Positions 1 through 9,871 are shown, counted from the stretch's first letter. The stretch: DNA of 64,000 bases from Halopseudomonas phragmitis (GCF_002056295.1 NZ_CP020100.1:442001-506000); one strand, 5' to 3'. Notes: a model not told the origin generated them from the letters alone. A program made the numbers and translations.

Positions 1-328
1 CGGCCTCGGCCAGCAGGTGATCGAGCTGCTGCTTGAGCCGGCGCAGAGGTGCTTGCGGACTGACTCCGGCCCACAAGGCCAGGGGCCGGCGCGGAGGCCC
101 GAACCAGCCCATCCCTTTTACCGTCAGGGTAAAGTCCCTAAAACGCAGGCTGGTCAGTGCCGCTATCACCTGCTCGACCTGCCCGGCGGCAACTTCGCCG
201 ACAAACCTCAGAGTCAGATGCAACTGCTCGGCTGACTGCCAACGTGCGCCCGGCATCGGCTCGGCAAGCTGCAGCAAGGCTTGTTTAACGGGCTCTGGCA
301 ACTCCAGGGCAATAAACAAACGCGGCAT
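1..328 (-). CDS. thpR: RNA 2',3'-cyclic phosphodiesterase ThpR (LigT family), 3' part missing
   Basis: The gene runs off the left edge, so only the N-terminal 109 codons are visible. The protein begins MPRLFIALELP and carries the first of the two HxTL motifs of the 2H phosphoesterase family, seen as HLTLRFVGE near residue 41; the second motif lies outside the window. Family members hydrolyse RNA 2',3'-cyclic phosphate ends in the cytoplasm. The ATG at 328 follows a strong AAGGAGG ribosome site. The gene diverges from wrbA, leaving about 100 bases for two promoters. The family call is firm; the cellular role of ThpR in pseudomonads is not well established. Confidence 0.85.
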   Translation of the reverse strand, partial: MPRLFIALELPEPVKQALLQLAEPMPGARWQSAEQLHLTLRFVGEVAAGQVEQVIAALTSLRFRDFTLTVKGMGWFGPPRRPLALWAGVSPQAPLRRLKQQLDHLLAEA

Positions 329-435
329 GCGCGGCCCTCCTTAACATTGGACTACCACAACCCGCCAGCCTGACCTAGGCTGGGTAGAGTGCCGGTTCTG
401 CCCGACACCCCTTTCCCTACTTCATGGAGGTCAGT

Positions 436-1035
436 ATGGCCAAGATTCTGGTGCTGTATTACTCAATGTACGGACATATCGAAACCATGGCCAATGCCGT
501 GGCTGATGGGGCTCGCCAGGTGCCTGGAGCCGAGGTCAGCGTCAAGCGGGTGGCCGAAACCATGCCCGCCGAGGCGTTCAAGAATGCCGGCGGCAAGCTG
601 GACCAGGCCGCCGAAGTGGCCTCCCCGGCCGAGCTACCTGACTACGATGCAATCATCTTCGGTACCCCGACCCGATTCGGCAACATGAGCGGCCAGATGC
701 GCACGTTCCTCGACCAGACTGGCGGGCTCTGGGCCAAGGGCGCGCTGCGCGGCAAGGTCGCCAGTGTATTCACCTCGACCGGCACCGGCGGTGGCCAGGA
801 GACCACGGTGATAACTACCTGGACCACCCTGGCCCATCACGGCATGATCATCGTGCCGCTGGGCTATGGCGCCAGCGAGTTGTTCGACATTTCCACTACC
901 CGCGGCGGCAGCCCCTATGGCGCGGCGACCATTGCCGGCGGCGACGGCTCGCGTCAGCCCTCGGACGCCGAGCTGTCCATTGCCCGACATCAGGGCGAGC
1001 TGGTGGCAGGCATCGCGGTGAGGCTGGCTGGCTGA
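436..1035 (+). CDS. wrbA: NAD(P)H:quinone oxidoreductase WrbA
   Basis: A 199-residue flavodoxin-fold protein of normal WrbA length. It opens [19 protein letters not shown], which holds the FMN phosphate-binding loop, and has the family stretch [24 protein letters not shown] near residues 75-98 and the STGTGGGQE loop near 115. WrbA proteins are FMN-dependent, tetrameric enzymes that reduce quinones by two electrons and protect against redox stress. The start at 436 is preferred over an in-frame ATG at 424 because GGAGGT lies seven bases upstream. It is a single-gene unit, convergent with the rhomboid gene. Confidence 0.95.
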   Translation: MAKILVLYYSMYGHIETMANAVADGARQVPGAEVSVKRVAETMPAEAFKNAGGKLDQAAEVASPAELPDYDAIIFGTPTRFGNMSGQMRTFLDQTGGLWAKGALRGKVASVFTSTGTGGGQETTVITTWTTLAHHGMIIVPLGYGASELFDISTTRGGSPYGAATIAGGDGSRQPSDAELSIARHQGELVAGIAVRLAG

Positions 1036-1040
1036 ACCTG

Positions 1041-1087
1041 TGCGCCCGAGGCCCCAGGACTAACGGCGCAAACGCGCCTCGGGCGCA
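1041..1087. repeat. 12-bp inverted repeat between wrbA and the rhomboid gene
   Basis: TGCGCCCGAGGC at 1041-1052 is the exact reverse complement of GCCTCGGGCGCA at 1076-1087, separated by 23 bases. The right arm is inside the last codons of the convergent rhomboid gene, and the loop contains its stop codon. There is no T-run, so it is not a textbook intrinsic terminator, but it may form the transcript end for either gene. Confidence 0.5.
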
Positions 1088-2160
1088 TTGAGCATGCGTA
1101 CCAGCGGATTGGCCGCCTCGACCCGGTCCTGCAGCGCCAGACCGGCCAGCAGGCCAAAGGCGAATCCACCCAGATGCGCAGCGTAGGCGACATTGGTTTC
1201 GCCAACCATCATGCCGAAGATGTTCATGCCGCTCCAGATCAGAAAAAACCAGTGCGGTGCCAGTTTCTTCTGCCAAACCACGAACATGAAACTCAGGCTG
1301 GAATAGCGGAACCAGATCAGATACAGGCCAAACAGCGTGGCGATAGAACCACTGGCGCCGACCAGCAGCAGGTCACGCCCGCCCAGCCAGGAGGTCACCA
1401 GCAGCTCGGCCAATGCCGCTATCACCCCACCCAGCAGATACAGCCCCAGATAGCGCCAGGGGCCCAGCACATCCTCGATGTTGTCGCCAATGATCCAGAG
1501 AAAATACATATTGCCCAGCAGGTGCATCCAGCCGCCATGCACGAACTGGTAACTCAACAGTTGCCAAAGCATGGGGGGCTGCCCAACCAGATCGGACTGC
1601 ACACCCAGTAGCAGCATCAGCACCACCTCCATCTGAGCGCTACTCTGACCCAGCAGAAACACCAGTGCGCACAACCCGATCAGGCTATAGGTTACCCAGG
1701 GTGTGCGCCGGGTCTTGATGTTGAATTCGACCGGCATCCGGGTCATGAATTCGAAAAGCCAGGAGCGCCAATTGAGCGTAGCGTTGAGCATCTGCATGGC
1801 GTCCTTGAGCTTGGGTGAATGCATAACTTGATCGACCTCGTCATGGTCGAGCCAGACGCCGTCACAGCTCGCACAGCGGTCAATCTCGACCTGATAGTCC
1901 GGTAACAGGTGGTAATGCTCCATCGGCGCCTGACAGTGCCAGCAGACCCGCTGGCTAGCCCCCAAATGCTCGCCCAGGTGGCTGACATGGCAGTGCTGAT
2001 CGATATCCGGGTGGGTATCGCTGATCGCCTGGTTGAGCTGACGGTCCTCGAACCACATCCCTTCGCAGCTGCGGCACTGAAATACCCGGCCAGACTGAAA
2101 TGGCACCTCATACAGGGTTCGGGTCAAACAGCAGGGGCAATGGGCTTTTCGTAGGGGCAT
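1060..2160 (-). CDS. Rhomboid-family intramembrane serine protease with N-terminal zinc ribbons
   Basis: A 366-residue protein in two parts. Residues 1-110 contain two TFIIB-type zinc-ribbon-like units, each with paired CxxC motifs (CPCC with CRSC near 8-32, CWHC with CASC near 73-99). Residues about 155-345 form a six-helix rhomboid core: HGGWMHLLGNM near 208-218, the catalytic serine in GASGS (Ser270) and the catalytic histidine in AAHLGG (His329). Rhomboids cut transmembrane helices within the membrane. Start 2160 is chosen because AAGGA lies eight bases upstream; an ATG at 2169 in the same frame has poorer spacing. The substrate is unknown. Confidence 0.88.
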   Translation of the reverse strand: MPLRKAHCPCCLTRTLYEVPFQSGRVFQCRSCEGMWFEDRQLNQAISDTHPDIDQHCHVSHLGEHLGASQRVCWHCQAPMEHYHLLPDYQVEIDRCASCDGVWLDHDEVDQVMHSPKLKDAMQMLNATLNWRSWLFEFMTRMPVEFNIKTRRTPWVTYSLIGLCALVFLLGQSSAQMEVVLMLLLGVQSDLVGQPPMLWQLLSYQFVHGGWMHLLGNMYFLWIIGDNIEDVLGPWRYLGLYLLGGVIAALAELLVTSWLGGRDLLLVGASGSIATLFGLYLIWFRYSSLSFMFVVWQKKLAPHWFFLIWSGMNIFGMMVGETNVAYAAHLGGFAFGLLAGLALQDRVEAANPLVRMLNAPEARLRR

Positions 2161-2275
2161 GACAGGCATCCTTGCAAACCGCGGACGGGTATCCGCACGA
2201 CATGATGCTGGCGATGATAATCGTTTGGCCGCCCAAGCCCAACACCACCACCGCCATTTCCTCGCCACCAGCCCG

Positions 2276-3232
2276 CTAGCGGGCCTGTGCCTGACCATCG
2301 GCAACGATCCGGTTACGCCCCTGCTGTTTGGCCTGGTACAGACGTTCATCCACCAATTCGATCAGGTCTCTGGGCTCATCAGCATGGCCGGGGATACAGC
2401 TACCAACCCCAAGGCTGATACTCAGCACCGGCCCGGCCTCGGAGCGCTGATGCGGGATCTGCTCCTTGAAAATCTGTCGGCGGCAACGCTCGGCCACGAT
2501 CAACGCCGCCTCGATGTCGGTCTCCGGCAATACCAACACGAATTCTTCGCCGCCATAACGGGCCAGAAAGTCCCGGGAGCGGGTTGCTGTCAGGTCCAGA
2601 GCCTTGGCCACCCGCTTGAGGCATTCGTCGCCCTGAAGGTGCCCGTAGTGATCGTTGTACTGTTTGAAATAGTCAATATCGATCAGGATCAGCGCCAACG
2701 GACTCTGGTTACGCCGAGCCTTGAGCCACTCATCCTCCAGCACCGAGTCGAACAACCGACGGTTGCCCACCCCGGTCAGACCGTCCTTGTAGGACAACTC
2801 CTCAAGCTCGCGCTGCAGGCTGACCAGTTTGTCTTCGATCTTCTTGCGCTCACTGATGTCGAACATGAAGCCGACCAGACAATCGACCTCACCATCGGGT
2901 TTGCGTACCACATGCACCACATCACGAATCCAGACGTAACGTCCATCCTTGGTCAGCGCCCGGTAGTCGGCTTCGTGATCCACCCCGCTTTGCGACTGGC
3001 TGACGCAATAGTTGACCGTCCATTCGCGATCATCCGGATGCATCCGCTCGGCCCAGTCATTGACGCTGGCCCAACTGGAGCGCTCCCAACCAAGCAACTG
3101 CTCGATCTGCGGTCCGATGTAGGCGAACTGCATGGTGCTCCAATCGATCTTCCAGGGGATCGCCCGCGTGGATTCGAGCAGGGTCTTGTAGACCGCGCTG
3201 TCTAGCTCCATGTCTTTTTCTTGCTCGCTCAT
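2276..3232 (-). CDS. PAS-GGDEF diguanylate cyclase
   Basis: A 318-residue cytoplasmic signalling protein with no membrane segment. Residues about 25-140 match a PAS sensor fold ending in the PAC-like stretch VGFMFDISERKK, followed by a short coiled linker and a GGDEF domain from about 155. The active-site loop is intact as GGEEF, and RSRD five residues before it is the inhibitory I-site that binds c-di-GMP for feedback. The enzyme should make c-di-GMP from two GTP. There is no EAL domain. The ATG at 3232 follows GGGGAG; an upstream in-frame ATG at 3262 is less likely. The PAS ligand cannot be read from sequence. Confidence 0.92.
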   Translation of the reverse strand: MSEQEKDMELDSAVYKTLLESTRAIPWKIDWSTMQFAYIGPQIEQLLGWERSSWASVNDWAERMHPDDREWTVNYCVSQSQSGVDHEADYRALTKDGRYVWIRDVVHVVRKPDGEVDCLVGFMFDISERKKIEDKLVSLQRELEELSYKDGLTGVGNRRLFDSVLEDEWLKARRNQSPLALILIDIDYFKQYNDHYGHLQGDECLKRVAKALDLTATRSRDFLARYGGEEFVLVLPETDIEAALIVAERCRRQIFKEQIPHQRSEAGPVLSISLGVGSCIPGHADEPRDLIELVDERLYQAKQQGRNRIVADGQAQAR

Positions 3233-3498
3233 ATGCGACTCCCCCAGGCGTCCTGGATTCAAGATCGCGGCTGCCTGCCTCCCTGCCCGGCACCTCCAGC
3301 CGGCTCAGCTACGCGATGGTCTCTTATTGTTCTCGATATCACTTTAGCATCATCTTTTGACGACCTAGCAGTGGCCTCTTGATGCCAGCCCTATCCTAGA
3401 CCATCAATCAGGTAATACGCAGACCCACCGCCTGCGGGCACGTACTTAATCAGGGCAGTTCGTCGGAAAGTCATCCGTAGCCAGGGTCAGTTGCCGAC

Positions 3499-3504
3499 TA
3501 TAAT
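3499..3504 (+). promoter_or_regulatory. Probable -10 box of rsuA
   Basis: A perfect TATAAT hexamer lies eight bases before the rsuA ATG at 3512. No good -35 hexamer is visible at the usual distance (CGTAGC at 3476-3481). If the box is used, transcription would start within a few bases of the start codon, giving a leaderless or nearly leaderless message. Confidence 0.5.
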
Positions 3505-3511
3505 CGTCGCC

Positions 3512-4210
3512 ATGCGACTCGACCGTATCCTCAGCAATCAGGCCCAATACAGCCGCCAGACCAGCCGTCAACTGATCGCCTGCGGCCGAGTCACGGTCAA
3601 TGGCATTGTTTGCCGCACGCCGGACCAGGAGGTTGATCGCTTCGCCGCCGTCAGCCTGGACGGCGCCCTGATCAAACCTGGCCGGCCGGCCCATTACCTG
3701 ATGCTACACAAGCCAGCCGGCTACCTCAGTGCCACTTGCGACCCACAACACCCGACCGTGATGACACTGTTGCCCGAGGCCTGGCGCAATGAATTGCATA
3801 TCGGCGGGCGGCTGGACCGAAGTACTACCGGCCTGCTGATTCTGACCAACGACGGCCTGTGGTCGCGGCGCCTGACCGAGCCGCGCACCAAGCTGGCCAA
3901 GGTCTATCATGTCCGTACCCGCCAGCCGATCAGCCCACAGACCGCCAACCGCTTTGCCGAAGGCATTCATTTCGCTTACGAGGGGTTGACCACCTCGCCA
4001 GCGCAACTTGAACAACTGGATGAGCACAGCGCCCGACTAACCATTTACGAAGGCCGCTACCATCAGGTAAAGCGTATGTTTCACGCCGTCGGCAATCAGG
4101 TTGAGAGCCTGCATCGTGAAAGTATGGGCAGCATTGTTCTCGATCCCCAGCTGGCCCCGGGTCAGTACCGCCCCCTGAGCCCCGAGGAAATAGCCTCGCT
4201 TGAGTGCTGA
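3512..4210 (+). CDS. rsuA: 16S rRNA pseudouridine synthase, RsuA family
   Basis: A 232-residue protein with an N-terminal S4 RNA-binding domain (MRLDRILSNQ to about residue 60) and a pseudouridine synthase catalytic domain. The catalytic aspartate is in GRLDRSTTGLL near residue 96, and the C-terminal EGRYHQVKRMFHAVGN motif is intact. RsuA isomerises U516 of 16S rRNA during 30S assembly; the protein could instead be a close paralogue acting on 23S rRNA. The ATG at 3512 matches the usual family N-terminus. A TTG start seven codons upstream at 3491, with AGGG before it, is an alternative. The gene diverges from the diguanylate cyclase gene. Confidence 0.88.
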   Translation: MRLDRILSNQAQYSRQTSRQLIACGRVTVNGIVCRTPDQEVDRFAAVSLDGALIKPGRPAHYLMLHKPAGYLSATCDPQHPTVMTLLPEAWRNELHIGGRLDRSTTGLLILTNDGLWSRRLTEPRTKLAKVYHVRTRQPISPQTANRFAEGIHFAYEGLTTSPAQLEQLDEHSARLTIYEGRYHQVKRMFHAVGNQVESLHRESMGSIVLDPQLAPGQYRPLSPEEIASLEC

Positions 4211-4269
4211 GGGCACGGCCCATCCAACTGGCTTGGCTGGTCATAAAATGAAAAACACCACAACGAACC

Positions 4270-4286
4270 CCGCAAGTGGCTTGCGG
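4270..4286 (+). other. Perfect 7-bp stem-loop upstream of the alternative oxidase gene
   Basis: CCGCAAG, a 3-base loop and CTTGCGG form a perfect hairpin 52 bases before the oxidase start codon. No T-run follows, so it is more likely a leader structure or protein site than a terminator of rsuA. Confidence 0.4.
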
Positions 4287-4338
4287 TCCAGATGTCCAGT
4301 ACGTGACTGAAACCCACTTGCCGCCAAGGAGGCCCGCC

Positions 4339-4983
4339 ATGCCGCAATCCGCGTATTCAGCCACCGCCACCGATGATCCCCTGAGCAGTCACCATCAACC
4401 ATCGGGACTGTCTGACCAGATTGCCTTTCGGCTGACCCGTTTTCTGCGCTGGTTTGCCGATCGCTTCTTCAAAAAACGCTATGGCCACCGTGCCGTGGTG
4501 CTCGAAACCGTAGCCGGGGTACCCGGCATGGTCGGTGGCATGCTGCGCCACATGCGCAGCCTGAGGCGCATGGAGGATGACCGCGAATGGATCCACACGT
4601 TGCTCGAAGAAGCAGAGAACGAGCGCATGCATCTGATGACCTTCATTGAAATCGCCAAGCCGTCGTGGTTCGAACGGCTGATCGTGCTGCTGGCCCAGGG
4701 TATCTTCTTCACCTGTTTCCTGCTTCTGTATATCGTCTCCGCCAGAACCGCGCACCGACTGGTTGGCTACTTCGAGGAAGAGGCGGTCTACAGCTATACC
4801 GAGTATCTCGGCGAGATCGACAGTGGCCGACTGGCCAACACCCCAGCCCCGCAAATTGCTATTGATTACTGGCAACTTCCGGCCGACGCCCGACTACGTG
4901 ACGTAGTACTGGCTGTGCGCGCCGACGAAGCTGGCCACCGCGACGTCAACCACTCGCTGGCCGATAGTTTCGACCAGAATTGA
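4339..4983 (+). CDS. Alternative (ubiquinol) oxidase, AOX family
   Basis: A 214-residue diiron oxidase that passes electrons from ubiquinol to oxygen without pumping protons. The whole diiron signature is present: LET (Glu56), NERMHL (Glu95, His98), FEEEAVYSY (Glu146-148) and [12 protein letters not shown] (Glu197, His200). The stretch [22 protein letters not shown] near 114-135 fits the monotopic membrane-binding helices. AOX is cyanide-resistant and is often linked in pseudomonads to nitrosative or respiratory stress. AAGGAGG before the ATG at 4339 fixes the start. No regulator gene is adjacent, so the gene appears to stand alone. Confidence 0.95.
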   Translation: MPQSAYSATATDDPLSSHHQPSGLSDQIAFRLTRFLRWFADRFFKKRYGHRAVVLETVAGVPGMVGGMLRHMRSLRRMEDDREWIHTLLEEAENERMHLMTFIEIAKPSWFERLIVLLAQGIFFTCFLLLYIVSARTAHRLVGYFEEEAVYSYTEYLGEIDSGRLANTPAPQIAIDYWQLPADARLRDVVLAVRADEAGHRDVNHSLADSFDQN

Positions 4984-5065
4984 CGCCGCAGGCGCGTCAG
5001 AACTGGACAACGGCCGCTATCTGCTAGGCTGAATAGTATCCCCTCGAACCGGACCGGCCCATGCA

Positions 5066-6511
5066 ATGAAGGTTACGAGCTTCCATCCCGCACAGCCGCG
5101 CGTCCTGCTCTGGCTAGGTTGCCTGCTGCTGGGCGCACTGCTGACCCTGCTCTCGGCCCTGGCCAATGAACCCGCCGAACGCCGAAGCGGCCTGCTGTTG
5201 ACGGTCGACGGAGCCATCGGTCCGGCGACCATGGACTATCTGCTGCGTGGCCTGCAGCAGGCAGCCGACGAAAACGCCAGCATCGTGGTAATCCAGATGG
5301 ACACTCCTGGCGGTCTGATGGAGTCTATGCGCCAGATCATCAAAGACATCCTCGCCTCGCCGGTGCCAGTTGCCACCTATGTCAGCCCGCAGGGCGCCCG
5401 GGCCGCCAGCGCCGGAACCTACATTCTCTATGGCAGCCATATCGCCGCAATGGCCCCGGCCACCCACCTTGGCTCGGCAACCCCTGTGCAGATGGGCGGC
5501 CTGCCTGGGCGCGAGGAACCTGAAGAGCGTGACAGCGAGCGCCAACCGGAGACGGAGCAGGCCGAACCAGATCAGGAACGGCGCAGCGAACCACGGCGCG
5601 GCGGTAGCGCCATGGAGCGCAAGGTCCTGGAAGATGCGGTTGCCTATATCCGTGCACTGGCCGACAAGCATGGACGCAACGCTGACTGGGCCGAGCAGGC
5701 CGTGCGCGAGGCGGTCAATCTTGGGGCCAGCGAGGCGCTGGAGCTGAACGTGATCGATGTGATCGCCAGCGACGTGGACGATCTGCTAAGCCAGATCCAT
5801 GGCCGCAGTGTGGCCATGGCATATGGTGAACGGGTGCTGGATACTGCCAACCTAAATCTGATCCGGGTCGACCCCAACTGGCGCACCCGTCTGCTGTCAG
5901 TCATCACCAATCCCAACGTTGCCTATCTGCTGATGATCATCGGTTTTTACGGAATCATCTTCGAACTATCCAATCCAGGCAGCCTGTACCCCGGCGTCAT
6001 CGGGGTAATCTGCCTGATTCTGGCACTGTTTGCCTTCCAGGTCCTGTCGGTGAACTATGCGGGGCTGGCACTAATCCTGCTCGGCCTGACGCTGATTGTC
6101 GCCGAAGCCTTCCTACCCAGCTTCGGCATCCTCGGGATTGGCGGGATTGTTGCCTTTGTCGCTGGCTCGATCATCCTGATGGATGGCAGCCACTACGCCG
6201 TCTCACTGCCGACTATCGGTGGCATTGCCGCCATCGCCGCAGTATTCCTGATGTGGGCGGCCGTGCGTTTTATTGGCCTACGCCGCCGCCCGGCAGTCAG
6301 CGGCGCCGAACACCTGCGCCTGGAGCAGGCTATTGCTATCGACGATTTTCAACCCCGGGGCAGCCACTTCCACGGTCATGTCCAGGTAAGCGGTGAACGC
6401 TGGAAAGCCCTGGCCGCCTATCCGGTACAACAGGGACAAACCGTGCAGATCGACCGGATCGAAGGGCTGACCCTGCATCTCAAAGGCAATCCACAGGAGC
6501 ACGCCGACTGA
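5066..6511 (+). CDS. NfeD-family membrane serine protease (stomatin-operon partner)
   Basis: A 481-residue protein of the long NfeD type. A signal or anchor segment occupies residues 12-33, and a ClpP-like protease domain follows. The catalytic pair of this family is visible: Ser115 in [12 protein letters not shown] and Lys186 in MERKVLEDA. An acidic, Arg-rich insertion lies at about 148-180. Four or five membrane helices span about 285-410, and a C-terminal OB-like NfeD domain follows. The partner gene for a stomatin-like protein starts 25 bases downstream. Archaeal homologues cut the C-terminus of their partner stomatin. The start has no clear ribosome site and is the least certain point. 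Confidence 0.9.
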   Translation: MKVTSFHPAQPRVLLWLGCLLLGALLTLLSALANEPAERRSGLLLTVDGAIGPATMDYLLRGLQQAADENASIVVIQMDTPGGLMESMRQIIKDILASPVPVATYVSPQGARAASAGTYILYGSHIAAMAPATHLGSATPVQMGGLPGREEPEERDSERQPETEQAEPDQERRSEPRRGGSAMERKVLEDAVAYIRALADKHGRNADWAEQAVREAVNLGASEALELNVIDVIASDVDDLLSQIHGRSVAMAYGERVLDTANLNLIRVDPNWRTRLLSVITNPNVAYLLMIIGFYGIIFELSNPGSLYPGVIGVICLILALFAFQVLSVNYAGLALILLGLTLIVAEAFLPSFGILGIGGIVAFVAGSIILMDGSHYAVSLPTIGGIAAIAAVFLMWAAVRFIGLRRRPAVSGAEHLRLEQAIAIDDFQPRGSHFHGHVQVSGERWKALAAYPVQQGQTVQIDRIEGLTLHLKGNPQEHAD

Positions 6512-6536
6512 GCTCGGCCCACTTCGAGGAGGCACC

Positions 6537-7310
6537 ATGAGTTTCGAGTTCCTACCCTATCTACCTCCGCTGATCTTCCTGCTGATCATTCTCGCCTCGG
6601 CCATTCGGATCCTGCCGGAATATCAACGCGGCGTGGTGTTCTTTCTCGGCCGCTTCCAAGGCGTCAAGGGCCCTGGGCTGGTGATCGTCATCCCGGGCCT
6701 ACAGCAACTGGTGCGAGTCGATCTGCGGGTCGTGGCCCTGGACGTACCCAGCCAGGACGTGATCTCCAAGGACAATGTCACGGTCCGGGTCAATGCAGTG
6801 CTGTATTACCGGGTCATCGACCCAGAGCGGGTGATCATCAGAGTGGAGAACTACAGTGAAGCCACCAGCCAGTTGGCCCAGACCACACTGCGCTCGGTCC
6901 TGGGCAAGCATGATCTGGACGAAATGCTCTCCGAACGTGACAAGCTCAACAGCGACATCCAGGAAATCCTCGATGCCCAGACCGAAGAATGGGGCATCAA
7001 GGTCGCCAACGTCGAGATCAAGCATGTCGATCTCAACGAATCGATGATCCGCGCCATTGCCCGCCAGGCCGAAGCCGAGCGCGAACGACGAGCCAAGATC
7101 ATTCATGCCGAAGGTGAACTGCAGGCCGCGGAGAAACTGGTCGAGGCTGCCAAGATCCTGGCCCAGCAACCCAGCGCCATCCAGTTGCGCTACCTGCAGA
7201 CTCTGGCGGACATGAGCACCGGCAACACCTCGACCATTGTTTTCCCATTACCCATCGATTTGCTGGTAGGTTTGAGCAATCGGCAGGACACTCCCGGAGA
7301 AACCCGTTAG
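6537..7310 (+). CDS. Slipin (stomatin/prohibitin SPFH-domain membrane protein)
   Basis: A 257-residue SPFH protein. It has one N-terminal membrane segment (about residues 7-25), then the SPFH domain with the typical [13 protein letters not shown] and [16 protein letters not shown] stretches, and a coiled-coil helix rich in Ala/Glu ([19 protein letters not shown]). Such proteins oligomerise in membrane microdomains. GAGGAGGCACC before the ATG gives a strong start. With the NfeD gene immediately upstream it forms the conserved nfeD-slipin operon. Its last four bases meet the convergent lipoprotein gene at 7307. Confidence 0.93.
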   Translation: MSFEFLPYLPPLIFLLIILASAIRILPEYQRGVVFFLGRFQGVKGPGLVIVIPGLQQLVRVDLRVVALDVPSQDVISKDNVTVRVNAVLYYRVIDPERVIIRVENYSEATSQLAQTTLRSVLGKHDLDEMLSERDKLNSDIQEILDAQTEEWGIKVANVEIKHVDLNESMIRAIARQAEAERERRAKIIHAEGELQAAEKLVEAAKILAQQPSAIQLRYLQTLADMSTGNTSTIVFPLPIDLLVGLSNRQDTPGETR

Positions 7311-8788
7311 GGCCTGCTCTGCACGACCGAACTGCGCCTGTAAATGCGTTCCAGAAGATCGGCATCATCGAAATGCCGACGACCGACAAAGGCGGTGGCA
7401 TGCCGCTGCGCCTGGCGCATCGCCCCCGGCTCGCGTACCCCTGACACCCAGAACAACCAGCGTTCGCGGCGCTCGGTTCCAGGTACCAGGCCATGGCGGC
7501 CAAACAGGCTACCCGGACCGCCCGCGCTCACAGCCAGCTGCCGCAGCTCCTGATAATCACGCAACTGATAAACCTGCCCGGTATCGGGTAGCGGGGCAAA
7601 GGTCAGATGAGTGACATAGTGACTGGCACTGGTTTGCCTCAGGCGCAGATGCAGCCCCGTCTCGGCCGGACCCGGCCCCGGAAGAATCAGCGGCGGCTCG
7701 GCATAGGTGCTACGTAGCTTCGGCTGCAGCCCCGGTAGCGGGTAGTGCTGATGGTAACAGCCGCAATTGTGCATGCTTTCAACGAGCAGCGGGGTAGCCT
7801 CGGCATCCAGGGTCAGACGCAGGGTCAGACCATCCAGGCGCCCGGCATACAGATCGAAGCCATCGCCTTCAGGACGCTCAGGAAACCACCAGACATAGTT
7901 GAGCTGTACCAAAGTCTGGCTCTGGAAACGTACGGCGCTAAGATAGGTGTAGACACTCGGCAGGCCGGTATCGACCTGCGGCAAGCCATCAGGGTTCAAC
8001 CCTGGCGCACCGATCCGATCATGATCGGCAGCGCCATCCAGCTCAATGACCGGGGCAAAGCGCGCAAACAGCAGTCGCCAGTGTTCATCCGCCAACTGTG
8101 GCCAGCCCAGCGCGTCCCGCTCAGCGGCGGTAAAATACAACCGTCCCTGCTCGGCCTCAGGCTCCAAGACCGGCAGATAGCGCAATCCCGGCGGCACAAT
8201 GGCCACATCCGCCTCGAACAAGGCCCGCACCCGCTGCTGCCAACGCCCGACCCCAGCGCGGATAAACCAGCGGGTCACAGGGTACAGACCAACGCCACGC
8301 TGCCACAGCCGATAATCATCCGCTATCCGCAAGGCCCGCGCCGCCTGCGGCCAGGGCCCATCATCGGCATCCAGCCGATCAGCCCGGCGCAAGCGCTCGG
8401 CGCACTGCTCGACCGCCAACACATGACCGGGTAGCCCAGCCGGTCGCTCCAGCCCGTGCAGTGACGATTCTGGCAAGGCCGCCAACTCACGCAAACGCGC
8501 CTGCTGATCAAGAGCCTGCCCGGCGTCCAGCCAGGCCCGGCGCAATTCGGGTTGATGCAGTTCCGGCTCAAAGCTGTTGAGGAAGCGATTGGCGCGCAAA
8601 TAGGGATAGGCCGCAGGCGGCGGACCCAGGCCGTCATGCAGGCCAGCAGCAGCGACTCGCCGGTCCAGCTCGCGCAGATAGCCACGACATTCCGGTTCCG
8701 GCCCCGGCACCCGCAACAGCCCAGCGCAGCCGCTGAGCAGCAGCAGCGCGCTGCCAATCATCAGCCAGCACCACACTTCTCGTCTCAC
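7307..8788 (-). CDS. Hypothetical lipoprotein, about 493 residues
   Basis: I do not recognise the family. The N-terminus is a lipoprotein signal: a basic VRREVW, a hydrophobic run and the lipobox LLSGC. The mature protein has no other membrane span, is rich in Arg and Leu, and contains a central region with many aromatic residues ([26 protein letters not shown]). The CGCYHQH cluster could bind metal or form a disulphide. The GTG at 8788 gives a normal-length signal peptide; a TTG at 8809 is possible. The 3' end overlaps the convergent slipin gene by four bases. It is followed in the same direction by nothing, and preceded by the MscS gene reading the same way. Confidence 0.7.
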   Translation of the reverse strand: MRREVWCWLMIGSALLLLSGCAGLLRVPGPEPECRGYLRELDRRVAAAGLHDGLGPPPAAYPYLRANRFLNSFEPELHQPELRRAWLDAGQALDQQARLRELAALPESSLHGLERPAGLPGHVLAVEQCAERLRRADRLDADDGPWPQAARALRIADDYRLWQRGVGLYPVTRWFIRAGVGRWQQRVRALFEADVAIVPPGLRYLPVLEPEAEQGRLYFTAAERDALGWPQLADEHWRLLFARFAPVIELDGAADHDRIGAPGLNPDGLPQVDTGLPSVYTYLSAVRFQSQTLVQLNYVWWFPERPEGDGFDLYAGRLDGLTLRLTLDAEATPLLVESMHNCGCYHQHYPLPGLQPKLRSTYAEPPLILPGPGPAETGLHLRLRQTSASHYVTHLTFAPLPDTGQVYQLRDYQELRQLAVSAGGPGSLFGRHGLVPGTERRERWLFWVSGVREPGAMRQAQRHATAFVGRRHFDDADLLERIYRRSSVVQSRP

Positions 8789-8852
8789 CTGTCCACCCGC
8801 GTTGGGCAACCTGTCAGACTTTCAGTATCGGCGCCAACAGCTCCAGGTCAAG

Positions 8853-9749
8853 TTACGTCGTTGCCGCCGGGTCAGACTCGGGAAGACTGCTCACTTCCGG
8901 CTTTTTCGCTGCGAAGTCATGCTTGGATAGCACTTCGCTGAGCACTGTCTGTTCGATATAGCCGCGCTGCCCGGAGCGAGTCGGCAGGCGCACGATCAGA
9001 TGCACTTCACCAGCCACCGGGACCTGGATGGTTACCCGCGGCTCGACCGATGGCACCTCCAGCCCGCGCTGAACATTGAAGCGTTTCATGTAGCGCCGCA
9101 CCGCCTCAAGATAGGGCTCGCAGTGGCGGTTGGCCGCGTCCAGGAATGCCTGCTGGGCGGCCTGCCAGTTGTCCTCACGCTTGAACGGCACAGTGAATAC
9201 ATGGAAGACAAAATCATGGGTAAAGCTTTCATTGATAACCGGTTCAGAGACGAACAACGCATTGGGGATGACAATCATCCGACCGGTACGCTGGTGGGTA
9301 ATCTTGCCCGGCCCAACCTCCAGAATGGTGGTAGCCAGCAAGCTCTGATCGATCACGTCACCACGGAAGTCCTTGATCTGAATACGGTCACCGATATTGA
9401 ACGACCCCGAGCCGGTTTTCAGGATCGAGCCGGTTACGCACAGGATCAGCTCCTTGGTCGCCACCACGAAGGCCACCGCAATAGCCACAATCGACAGCGC
9501 CAGGGTCCGCAGTTCATTGCCCCAGATGATCACCAGCCCCAGCAACAGCAGCAACAGGAACCCATTGCGGGTATTGACCAGCCACTTGCGCTGCAGCTCG
9601 ATGGAGTTCACGGTCTTGCGAATGAAGCGGCCCGCCAGCGCCCGGGCGATAAAAACCGTCAGCAACAGCAACACCGTGCTGATCAGGTGTTGCCACAAAC
9701 TATCGGAAATGGTGATGGTGGCCGGCAGTTGACCAAGTGTTTCAAGCAT
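8853..9749 (-). CDS. Small-conductance mechanosensitive channel, MscS family
   Basis: A 298-residue membrane protein with three predicted helices (about 20-40, 62-80, 85-110). The pore-lining third helix and the start of the beta domain match the family: AIAVAFVVATKELILCVTGSI then FNIGDRIQI, and GDVIDQSLLATTI further on. MscS channels open under membrane tension and release solutes after hypo-osmotic shock. The ATG at 9749 follows AGGA at good spacing, so the start two codons upstream (GTG, 9755) is not chosen. It is short for MscS variants and has no extra N-terminal helices. Confidence 0.88.
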   Translation of the reverse strand: MLETLGQLPATITISDSLWQHLISTVLLLLTVFIARALAGRFIRKTVNSIELQRKWLVNTRNGFLLLLLLGLVIIWGNELRTLALSIVAIAVAFVVATKELILCVTGSILKTGSGSFNIGDRIQIKDFRGDVIDQSLLATTILEVGPGKITHQRTGRMIVIPNALFVSEPVINESFTHDFVFHVFTVPFKREDNWQAAQQAFLDAANRHCEPYLEAVRRYMKRFNVQRGLEVPSVEPRVTIQVPVAGEVHLIVRLPTRSGQRGYIEQTVLSEVLSKHDFAAKKPEVSSLPESDPAATT

Positions 9750-9844
9750 ACGCACATCCTGTTGGCAGCCCCGGGCAAATCGTACCGGGGTGTAGCGGAT
9801 AGTGCCTGAGTCATAATCCTCGGTAAAGTGATGCCCTGAAACGC

Positions 9845-9871
9845 AAAAGCCCCGGCAACTTGCCGGGGCTT
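9845..9871 (-). terminator. Intrinsic terminator of pnp
   Basis: On the minus strand AAGCCCCGGCA pairs with TGCCGGGGCTT around a 3-base loop, followed by TTTT. It lies 28 bases after the pnp stop codon. Confidence 0.9.

Noticed and set aside
2271..2284. Palindrome GCCCGCTAGCGGGC at the end of the diguanylate cyclase gene
   Set aside because: A perfect palindrome without loop or T-run cannot act as an ordinary terminator and may be chance.
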